Origin: Trachythela sp. YZ-2020
Lineage: Eukaryota; Cnidaria; Anthozoa; Malacalcyonacea; Clavulariidae
Assembly (NCBI GenBank): GCA_016169945.1
Contig: JADLSH010000368.1
Coordinates: 1,426,001 to 1,490,000, forward strand
Length of the DNA: 64,000 nucleotides
Direction of reading: 5' to 3'
Of this stretch, positions 55,923-64,000 are shown in pieces; the first letter of the stretch is position 1; each line of letters begins with the position of its first letter. The position numbers and the translations under genes are program-made. The notes under the pieces were generated by a model, which saw nothing but the letters and a program-made list of their open reading frames with translations, was not told where the DNA came from and ran no database searches.

Positions 55923-56379
55923 AAGATTATCAAAAGTTTAAAAGATGCCAAGGAAGGAAATTCGATTTTATTGAAGCAACGAAATTGGCATATGAGTGCA
56001 ACTGGTGCAGTTAATATTGGAGTCCTTCTAAAGACAGGGTCCACGGAGGTAAATATGGTCTATATTTGTACATAAAGTTATAACTGTTCTATTTGGGGGA
56101 TAAATCTCATAAATCCTATTTAATAGAAAATAGTGCAAATTAGTGGTTCAAAACAGCAGATTTACTGCATGTCTGCATCATATATATGAAATTAAATGTA
56201 CACAATCATACAACAAACTGTGTATAAACTTAAATGTACATTATTAGATTGCTATTTTCATCATTATCTATACAAATAATCCCAAGATTTGAGACTTGGT
56301 ATTATTAAAATATTGGTTTATATGATTGTAATTACAGGGAAATTGATTCCAATTTATTAAGTGATAATGATATTAAACA

Positions 56380-56664
56380 ATGTGTGCAATTGTGTTTATT
56401 GTCCTCCCAGAATTGTTAATCAATAGTACAGTGGTATCATTCATGTTACCAACTCCTCAGGAACTATCAAAATGCATGAAAAAATCAGGATGCATTAAGT
56501 CAATCCCCAGATTTAGAGATTTGATGAAACCTCAGAAATTCTCATGCATACACAGTTACTGGTGTCTGTCAATCATCAATTCCCTCCATCTGCAGTGGGA
56601 AGTGGTGAGAGACACTATTTTAGTTGTGGGTGATACCGTGATTTTAGAATCAACTCGATACTGA
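56380..56664 (+). CDS. Unrecognised ORF within the RecQ-carrying element
   Basis: A 94-residue open frame. No family motif was found. It includes CMKKSGCIKSIPRFRDLMKP and a hydrophobic start. It lies between the Cys-motif exon and the DUF6589-like segment on the same strand and might be coding or chance. Confidence 0.2.
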   Translation: MCAIVFIVLPELLINSTVVSFMLPTPQELSKCMKKSGCIKSIPRFRDLMKPQKFSCIHSYWCLSIINSLHLQWEVVRDTILVVGDTVILESTRY

Positions 56665-57295
56665 GTATTTGTATACTTCGAAGCACAAAGTATCCTACCT
56701 ATTTTGCTGGGAGTTTAAAAATTTGGCTTGTGTATAAACAGCTGGTAATACAATTCATGGGTATAAATTGACAATTGCATTAAAACCATGACAGCATTTA
56801 GAATATTGTTACCCATCATACCTAGTAAATAAACATTGACACTATGTCTTGATAACACCCTTCACTCAATTTGCATAACAACCATATAAAATTATAATGT
56901 ACTGCACAGTACAAATACATTACTTAGATTTTTGCTACTGGTTCATAAATGCATCATACTTTATATAAGCATGACCTCAGAATCAATTAGTCCATGTCAC
57001 ATGATGAATATTGAAATGATTATCATAGATACTGAACAATAGTATCGCTATCAGTATCAATTCATTCTCAATATTGACAGTATCAACATATTTATAAAAT
57101 ATCGCCCACCACTAACACTAGCACCTGCACAGGAAACTAATCCATGGGGGGTGTTAATTAAAGTTTATTGATGTCATTAATAATAGCCCCTGTCTTTGGG
57201 GCTAATTTAAACTCAGGATATGAGAACTTCTGATAAATAATATTTATTAAACAACCACAATTTTATTTTAGTCAAACATCAAAAGATTTTGTAAG

Positions 57296-57840
57296 ATGCA
57301 TCTTACGTGCTCAAATCAGAGCATATTGGCAAAGTTGGATACACTTGGGAAAGATTTTGATGCTGAGCTTCAGACGGCAAAGAATATTATAACCAACGAA
57401 AACCATACCATTCAACATCTAGAAGATGACAGCAAAAGTGAGGCCCAAAAGGAACTGACGAAAAGGAAAGCTGACTGTCACCCAGGGTTTAATGTTGCCT
57501 TTGATAACATTGACATGGAATTGAAGACCAAGAATATGACAATGATCAATCAAAATAGGGATATTCACTGGATCAATCACCGCATGGTAATAAACAGGGT
57601 ATCTGGCAATTCTCGTTCAAGTGAAGGACAAAAGGATGATCTTTGAAAAATTACTAACTTGAAATTTCTACTTTCACATAATGACATGAAAAGTCAAAGA
57701 TTTAACTATATCATTCTGGTATCAAGGATTTTGGTTGAGTATTTTGATGCTTTTTCTCCACTAAAGGATGTGTGTATTCAAACACATTCCTCATAAATAT
57801 AGTAAAGAAATGTGTCAGAAGTCAACAAAGGTACATACTA
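57296..57840 (+). pseudogene. DUF6589-like segment, broken
   Basis: The frame to 57646 has a helical lead (LAKLDTLGKDFDAELQTAKN). It then reads HPGFNVAFDNIDMELKTKNM, NQNRDIHWINHRMVINRVSG. The x-x-D-N-[IV]-D followed after about 20 residues by H-W-x-N-H-x-x-V-x-x-R-V is the pattern I associate with DUF6589 transposon-derived proteins. After a TGA (57644-57646) the same frame runs on with KSQRFNYIILVSRILVEYFD, DAFSPLKDV and IQTHSS before another stop. Further family-like residues (PHKYSKEMC) sit in a different frame. It is degraded. Function is unproven; such proteins are usually element-encoded. Confidence 0.5.
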
Positions 57841-57849
57841 TTACTGACT

Positions 57850-58470
57850 ACTGAATTTTTGAAATCTCTATGGACATTATGTATTAATTGAGTCAAGAAG
57901 TGCTTACGTCACACAATTTTCAACCACTATTGAGGCATAATTATAAACATTAGGTTTACGCAAATATGCAATGTGGAATGCGCATTGCCCAAATATGAAT
58001 TGTTTAACAGTGGTGTGATGTAAGGACTTCTAACCTTTAAAACCTAACACTTTGCCCTTGACATGTAAAATCATCTTGCTTTAGGCAGAGTAAAATAGCA
58101 AAGTAGTGCTAATGTCAGCTTGGACACTTTAAGGGTATAAAAAATATTAATGGGATAAGTGGATAACCATGCAGATTTTAAAATGGGTAAAAGACACAGG
58201 CAGATAGTATGGTTAACACATTAACATACAAGTTACCCTTGCTAAATGTTAATATTAAACCATCATCCAAAGGTTTTTCAATGTACACTATGTCTTTTTT
58301 CTGTGTCTACATGTGGATATAAGCTTGTTTCTTGTGTTCAAATAACTTAGTTCTGGATGGCAGATGATAACAAATTTCTCATGTAAACATAAGTTACACC
58401 TTTTAAGTATTTTCGGCTTAATTGAATATTCCATACTAGAGTTTTTCAATGTCCAAATATATTTGCTGAG
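57850..58470. other. Noncoding or decayed part of the RecQ-carrying element
   Basis: The convergence zone between the two gene pieces. No recognised frame. The rest of the helicase should lie here but is missing. Confidence 0.4.
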
Positions 58471-58471
58471 T

Positions 58472-58779
58472 TCAGTAAAGTTTTTGTGTTTTGGGTTTCT
58501 GAATGAGCTGGTGTGGTTGTATAAGATTAATAAACGGAGAAACAACAACCACAATGTGTCCCGACGCTTTGGAAATTGTATCCACAATTAATGGCAATGA
58601 TTGGTATATGAGCGATTTCCCAAAACCAGTTGGGAGATTTACAAACACGCCAGATTTCTTTCCAACAATATGAATAATGGCTCTTAATTGTTGATACTCA
58701 TTGATCTTTTCTATACTAAACTTCTCGCATACTCTCTTGAAAGCCAAGTCAAGCCAAGTCGAAATCCGCCATCTTGTTT
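58472..58779 (-). pseudogene. RecQ-like helicase, N-terminal fragment
   Basis: RecQ enzymes are ATP-driven 3'-5' DNA helicases. The fragment encodes LDLAFKRVCEKFSIEKINEY, then QQLRAIIHIVGKKSGVFVNL. The Walker A motif [18 protein letters not shown] follows, then [11 protein letters not shown] (motif Ia). This corresponds to about the first 100 residues of a roughly 600-residue core. The rest (DEAH box, motifs III-VI) is absent. A MADFDLA start is visible at about 58770, but a 10-bp tandem duplication (AAGCCAAGTC twice, 58741-58760) shifts the frame right after it. The gene starts just inside the right inverted repeat. Confidence 0.75.
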
Positions 58780-59002
58780 TCTTTTTGCCGCGAAGGCATA
58801 TCAAAATCTACCAATCACAGTGAACCTTCCCGATTTAAGAAGGTTCGCAGTGATTGGTCAAATCGAGGGAATGGAATGTATCGCTCGGTCCAGCAGACGT
58901 TAATTGGCGAGGGTTTGAGCCATAAGAACGTCTGCGAGCAGGCTAGTGAAAGGCAGGTGGGAAATTCGTTGTCGCTATGCAAAGGTATCGCTGGCGCATA
59001 GC

Positions 59003-59470
59003 ACATTTTTGTTAAAATTCAAATTTTTGAGTAAGCGAAGTGACGAAAGTTTTAACTGAAGTTTTGTTCCTTTCGATGCGAAGATCAAGAGTATTAAGGT
59101 TTACAGAACTCTTTAGTAGCACCACTACTTAGTTGTGAGTGTCAAGCATGGGTATTTACACCGTTAATTCATTTGAAATACGGACGTCGAACTTGCATCA
59201 TGGGGACTTGTTTATTCTGCCCTTCGAGCAGCGTTGTTTACATGTGGATAGCGAAAACCCGTTTGCATGATGAGACTTTAAATTACTTGTTATGTGAAGT
59301 GTTAACCAACAGCTTTTAGCAGGAGCATTTTCAAGTAATCGGATTTTAATCTGCAGGAGAAATGAGATCGTTTAGATACGGTGGCCCATAAGTGCAAAAC
59401 ACAAAACAAGACAAACAAAACGCATTTAACGATCTTCAAACACATTTAGCAGTTTTTTGGACATATTTTT
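59003..59470. other. Noncoding spacer, no gene seen
   Basis: No recognised frame. Sequence becomes AC-rich from 59395 (AACACAAAACAAG) and grades into the minisatellite. Confidence 0.4.
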
Positions 59471-59945
59471 ACATCAGCAAAACACATTTCAAAAAGTCAA
59501 AACACATTTAAAAAATCAAAACACATTTGGAATAGCAAAACACATTTGACATCGCAAAACACATTTGGAATAGCAAAACACATTTGGAATAGCAAAACAC
59601 ATTTGGAATAGCAAAACACATTTGACATCGCAAAACACATTTGGAATAGCAAAACACATTTGGAATAGCAAAACACATTTGACATCGCAAAACACATTTG
59701 GAATAGCAAAACACATTTGACATCGCAAAACACATTTGGAATAGCAAAACACATTTGACATCGCAAAACACATTTGGAATAGCAAAACACATTTGACATC
59801 GCACATCACATTTGGAATAGTAAAACACATTTGACATCGCAAAACACATTTGGAATAGCAAAACACATTTGACATCGCACATCACATTTGGAATAGCAAA
59901 ACACGTTTGGGATAGCAAAACACATTTGTAATAGCAAAACATCGA
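59471..59945. repeat. 19-bp minisatellite, about 22 units in two alternating types
   Basis: Unit CAAAACACATTTGGAATAG alternates irregularly with CAAAACACATTTGACATCG, and a few have GCACATCACATTT variants. Less regular related units flank the core on both sides. Large minus-strand reading frames here (CFAIPNVFCDVKCVLLFQM and repeats) exist only because the unit lacks stops. They are not genes. Confidence 0.95.
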
Positions 59946-60144
59946 CTTGGAATTTAATAGCAAAGCACACGCACAAGCCAAAAGGCAAAACACAACTTGT
60001 AGGACACATTTTTATGTTGCAAAATTCTCCGCCCCCTTGAATGTGGCCCATTGAGGGGTTTGGAAGAAGCGGGAAAATACCGTAGTAAATATTGTTTATA
60101 TTCGATACAGTACAGACATGTGGCGCAGTTTTTCAGCTTAATAT

Positions 60145-61295
60145 ATGGATGAAGAGGAAGCAATTAGGTATTACTTTTCCAGAAAGTACGAGTACAACAC
60201 GATATTGGATTTTCTGGATAAATATCACGATATAAAGATGTCAAAAAGGACTCTTTTGAATCGTTTGAAACAATATGGTTTAACTCGACGAAATTGTGAG
60301 ATAAATGAAGCTGTTCTTCGAGAGCACATTAGCAAGGAACTCGAAGGAGCTGGAAACCTACTTGGTTACCGAGCAATGTGGCGAAAACTACATCTAAAGT
60401 ATGGAATAAATGTATCACGATCTGCGGTAGAAGTCCTGTTGAGAGAAATGGACCCAGAAGGAACCAGGCTCAGACAAGCCCACAGGCTGAAAAGAAGAAA
60501 TTACACCAATCCAGGGCCAAATTACTGTTGGCACGCCGACGGATATGACAAGCTTAAACCTTATGGATTACCTATACATGGCTGTATTGATGGGTTTAGT
60601 CGGCGTGTGATATGGCTGAAACTTGAAATGAGTAACAATGATCCTAAAATAATTGGAAAGTTATTTAGGATGCTGTAATTGAAGCTGGTGGTTGCCCATC
60701 AATTCTTCGAACAGATCGAGGTACTGAAAATGGAATTATGTCCACAGGTCAGTGTTTCCTCAGAAGAAATGGTACTGATTCATTTGCTGGCTTAAACGCT
60801 CACCGTTTTGGTTCTTCACATAGCAATCAACGCATTGAAGCTTGGTGGGCCTACCTAAGGCGGTCATGGAGTTCATGGTGGATTAACTTTTTCAAGGACA
60901 TGATTGATGCAGGAAATCTTGATACTAGCAACAGAATGCATATGGAGTGCATTTGGTTTTGTTTCAGTAAGATTATACAGAAAGAATTAGATGAAGTAAG
61001 GGATGAATGGAACAATCACTACATTCGTAAGTCTCGACACCATACTGCTTCAGGGATCCCCAACACTCTGTACTTTTTACCAGATAGTGTTGGTACTATA
61101 GACTACAAACACCAATACAACCCCGAGGATCTAGAAGAAATTGACAATGAACTTCATCCATCTGATGATTCAAATGAATCACTGATTTACAAAGAGTACC
61201 TATCTTATGCCAATCAAATGATTGGTATTGCCGAGCCAAATTATTGGAGAGATGCAGTTGCACTATACCATAGACTATTAAGAGTTGCTCAATAA
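60145..61295 (+). pseudogene. IS3-like DDE integrase/transposase, one frameshift
   Basis: DNA strand-transfer enzyme of the retroviral-integrase fold. The N-terminal part is a helix-turn-helix (YYFSRKYEYNTILDFLDKYH, MSKRTLLNRLKQYGLTRR) and a second helical domain (LLGYRAMWRKLHLKYGINVS). The catalytic core follows: NYCWHADGYDKLKPYGLPIH (first Asp), CIDGFSRRVIWLK, ILRTDRGTENGIM (second Asp) and SNQRIEAWWAYLRRSW (Glu). The two halves are in different frames, with a one-base shift near 60670-60680 between KIIGKLF and DAVIEAGG. The acids D, D and E are all present. The C-terminal part ends in an acidic NPEDLEEIDNELHPSDDSNE tail. This arrangement matches eukaryotic IS3EU-type transposons, by recall. 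The start at ATG 60145 is the first in frame. Confidence 0.85.
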
Positions 61296-61943
61296 TAAAC
61301 ACACATACCGTAAATCCTCTATTTATCCCCTCCTGGGGGGAGCTTTTATCTATTTCAGGCACATTTGAGTGGGCGGGACTTATTAGAAAGGGAGGTTTTA
61401 TTGTAAGACATTAGCATATGTGGCTACAGTGTTATTTTTTACCAGTATATTGCTCTGTATGCATATATCTGATGGGTATTGTAAATATCCCAAAACGATC
61501 TGTGAAAGATGTCTATAAATTCAAAAAATATGTTGAAATTTATGAAAAAATAATCTTCAATAATCTTTTAAGACCCTCAGAAATATAAATGTAACTGTAA
61601 GTAATATAAAGTACATGTATCATTAACATTATTGTCTATTGTGCATTTGTAGGTTTATATAATGTTGTTATCAGAAGGGTCACTAAATTGTCACCTCCCC
61701 CATGCCATATTAATGCCTTTTGACCCAGTTCTCGTATCACTTTCTCCCAAAGGGAACTAAATTATATACACTTTTGATTGCATAAATACTAATTTAAGCA
61801 TGCACAACTATGAAACACAACTATTAACAATTCTGAACATCAAGAGAACATACCAAAGTTCCGAGTAAAAGGACTGGAACTAGCAACAAGTCAACATAAA
61901 AATACAGTTCCATATTTCCTGTTATGCCAAAAATACACTGTGT
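61296..61943. other. Intergenic stretch between convergent genes
   Basis: AT-rich with no recognised frame. An inverted CCTCTATTTATCCCCTCC-type patch lies at about 61316-61335. Confidence 0.4.
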
Positions 61944-62236
61944 CAGGGATGGATCCAGCTTGATTTGATAGGGGGGGTGCTAAGCAGGTTTTGGTCATGA
62001 AGCCAAAGGAAGGGTGAATCGCCACTGAGGACCCCCTATAGGGGCATGGGAGTTATCTTGTCAGAATGTTTTTTTAAATTAGATGGTCAAAAATGCCCAT
62101 CAATGGCCCGATATTATATTGTTTGATAAATGCCCTGTCAAATCCAAAATTCAGATTTGATATGGAATTTGCACCCCTCCTGCACCTCCCTTGGCCAAGG
62201 TAGGAGGGGTGCACACCCCCTGTAAATCCATCTCTG
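61944..62236. mobile_element. hAT MITE, 293 bp, 8-bp TSD CACTGTGT
   Basis: The termini CAGGGATGGATCC and GTAAATCCATCTCTG are imperfect inverses. Perfect CACTGTGT repeats lie at 61936-61943 and 62237-62244. Subterminal GGGGGGGTGC/GCACACCCCC blocks are inverted. It sits between the 3' ends of the integrase and the HECT gene. Confidence 0.9.
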
Positions 62237-62367
62237 CACTGTGTAGCTACAGCATGAAACATAATTTAGAGCATTTTATGCCATACTAAGTAATTTCTAA
62301 TTTGATAACTAGTCCAGTCCTCTACTAGCACTCAGTTCTCAGATTGCCTACCAAACACAATGCAATA

Positions 62368-64000
62368 TCAAAGTAACTGAAATCCAGGTGAGTTCAACAA
62401 ACAAAAAGTAAATTCCTCACTAAATTTCTTTTGATCACATAACTCACTTACTGGAAATTTGAGAACATTAGCACAAGTGTTTGTGCTGATCTTCCTTGGA
62501 GTATCCAAAATATGCAAGAACTCTATGGTTGGACGAGGAGAGAATCCAACTGCAGGTACATCTTGTGCGCCAGTTGCAAATTCAAGAATTTGATTCAGGT
62601 TAAGTGTAACTTCTCTATCTTCAACTTGGCTAACAACTCTACCATTCTCAACATCTTCAAGATACTGATTAAAATTGAAAATAAGGTTTTGTTCAATGGC
62701 AAATTTGTTGCTACCAACAGGGCTGAATTTTGGATCGAAAATGGAGTCGATATCCTCAGCTGTTAGCTTTGTGTTTGACACTTCAAATAAACTTCTGAAC
62801 ATATCTGGATCTTCTCGGACTAGCTGCAGAATATTGCAAGTCTTGAGACCATCAATAAACTGGTTAAGCTCACTCAATGACACAAGCACAGTGTAGTGAA
62901 GGGCAATGCATCTAAGAAATTCCTCTTTGTCGGACATTGTGACAAATGGCTTGGTGTAACCAGCTTCAAATCGGAAACCACTTTCAAAGGTTGCCTTTTC
63001 TCGAATTCATCGGCATTTGACTGTTTCTCCAACTCAGTGAGACTGGTCTTTATGTCATGATTTGGGATTTCATCAATAGATGGCACGAGGTCTTCAACAT
63101 TTCCTGTCAAAATATAATCAACTGTAGTCTTAGAAAAACATCTAGGGCCTGGAGATCCTTGTAGTAAGCCAAGAGCAGTAAGCTGCCCAAAAGCATAATA
63201 TTCTCTTCCTTGTAAGGCTGAGATATTGTGTCTAAAAATGTATTGTGACATCAACTTTCTTTGAGCAGCAGAGTTTACCAACCCAAAGTATTCTCGTGAT
63301 GGCCCACCTTGATCTACAGCGGGCTCCCAATGAATTGGACCTTGATTGGTTTGCACACATCCTCCTTTGCTCTTCCTAGCTTGGTAAGCGAGTCTTCCCA
63401 AACATGCTGCCTTCTAACTTTCATTCTTAAGTTACCTGAGCTATTCATATTAAGTTCTTTCCAGTTTTTAAGCTTTTCAGTAGGCTTTTCATTCACTGTA
63501 TACAATGTTTTTGATTGATGTAATGGCTCATCCTCATCGTGGTAAGTGTCAACGTCATCTTCACATTCTTCACTCAATAACGACCCATACAAGTCATTCA
63601 CTGATCTGTCTTGAACTTCTACAAGCAAGTTAATTGCCCCTTCCACAGATCCAGTTACATCAACTGCTTGCCTCAATTCACTGTCATTCTTAGTGGGGAA
63701 CATTTCTTTCAAGCTTTGAAAACCTCTAGAAAATCTTGCTGTTTCAGAAGGTAATGCATTCACTACCTGTGAGCTTGAACCATTCTCTTCAGATACATTA
63801 ATACTTTGGCCATGGTCATCAACAACAATCGAATCATGTGATGTCAATGTTGATGTCTTGCTAGAGCTTTGCACTAATTGCAGTGAGGAACTGTTTGTTT
63901 GTGTGGAAGAACTTGCATGAGCAAATGATTCAATCACAGACATCTGTCTAATGTGGCTTTCCTCCCCTGGTCCTGATTCACCTTCAGTGTCATTGCTACT
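62368..64000 (-). pseudogene. CUE + HECT-type E3 ubiquitin ligase, 5' end beyond window, frameshifted
   Basis: HECT enzymes accept ubiquitin on a catalytic Cys and pass it to substrates. The 5' part is Ser/Thr-rich. It is followed by a CUE ubiquitin-binding segment (FQSLKEMFPTKNDSELRQAV, VTGSVEGAINLLVE). Then come an acidic linker, KVQFIG..EPAVDQGGPSREYFG (start of the HECT N-lobe), ALQGREYYAFGQLTALGLLQ, VTMSDKEEFLRCIALHY and a C-lobe. The C-lobe reads LEFATGAQDVPAVGF, then STNTCANVLKFP with the catalytic Cys in the usual T-C-x-N/x-x-L-x-x-P setting. Frameshifts occur near 63320 and near 62980. The gene is open to the right edge. It converges on the integrase at 60.1-61.3 kb. Confidence 0.8.

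Larger units (their letters stand above)
55379..59002. mobile_element. 3.6-kb element with inverted ends, carrying Cys-motif/DUF6589-like and RecQ-like genes
   Basis: Inverted repeats of about 85 bp are nearly perfect (55436-55522 against 58866-58949; landmarks GCCTGCTCGCAGACGTTC and ACGTCTGCTGGACCGAGCG). Weaker inverted similarity continues out to ATAGCCATGCGCC and GGCGCATAGC. Plus-strand coding pieces start near the left end and a minus-strand RecQ-like gene starts near the right end, so the genes converge. I could not define a target duplication, so outer limits are good to within about 10 bp. Confidence 0.75.

Noticed and set aside
59497..60051. Long minus-strand ORFs rich in Cys/Phe (up to 161 codons)
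   Set aside because: They are translations of the 19-bp minisatellite in three frames; the unit simply lacks stops.
1..64000. tRNA, rRNA or CRISPR arrays
   Set aside because: I looked for tRNA T-loop/acceptor patterns, rRNA-like blocks and regularly spaced unique spacers and saw none that I could support.

Overview
This window looks like eukaryotic, and most likely marine-invertebrate (cnidarian-like), nuclear DNA. It is AT-rich and has no operons or ribosome-binding sites. It has intron-type splice signals and is packed with transposable elements in many states of decay. The taxonomic guess rests on the mix of elements (CR1/L2-like LINEs, BEL/Pao, DIRS, P/THAP9-like, hAT, pogo-like, a two-gene integrase element and a RecQ-carrying element) and is only moderately secure. 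I saw no tRNA, rRNA or CRISPR.

The only host-gene material I can support is three exons of monocarboxylate-transporter (SLC16/MCT) type, all on the minus strand. Two are near-identical first exons at 9.1-9.3 kb and 18.3-18.4 kb. The third is an internal exon encoding the C-terminal half at 32.2-32.6 kb. They suggest a tandem SLC16 cluster broken up by insertions.

Layout. 0-1.8 kb: 3' part of a LINE. 2.1-5.4 kb and 11.0-13.2 kb: two copies of one duplicated block; the first carries two later MITEs, and both carry the start of a hAT element. 7.3-8.3 kb: LINE debris and a GGATCC-rich element. 9.5-10.5 kb: a repeat that recurs at 27.5-28.2 kb. 14.1-18.1 kb: a pogo-like element (TA target site) with a second element nested inside it. 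18.7-19.9 kb: a broken LINE. 21.1-21.5 kb: a possible gag-like ORF. 21.7-25.6 kb: a minus-strand BEL/Pao element whose integrase core is replaced by a CTA microsatellite plus a LINE. 28.3-29.2 kb and 33.5-34.2 kb: more LINE fragments. 36.7-38.9 kb: a DIRS-type element (RNase H plus tyrosine recombinase) split by a hAT MITE with a perfect 8-bp target duplication. 39.7-41.0 kb: a ~157-bp satellite that stays open in one frame.

41.8-54.8 kb is a nested complex. Repeat arms ending in CACTGAGC are flanked by three copies of the same 8-bp direct repeat (ACTACAAC). Inside it sits an element of about 5.3 kb with ~315-bp inverted repeats, encoding a P-element/THAP9-type transposase. 55.4-59.0 kb is an element of about 3.6 kb with inverted ends. 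A Cys-motif protein and a DUF6589-like segment lie on the plus strand and face a RecQ-like helicase fragment on the minus strand. 59.5-59.9 kb is a 19-bp minisatellite. 60.1-64.0 kb has an IS3-like DDE integrase gene converging on a CUE plus HECT ubiquitin-ligase gene that runs off the right edge. The last two loci are the best candidates for unusual mobile systems: transposons that seem to carry a host-type enzyme (helicase or ubiquitin ligase) opposite their recombination or DNA-binding gene.
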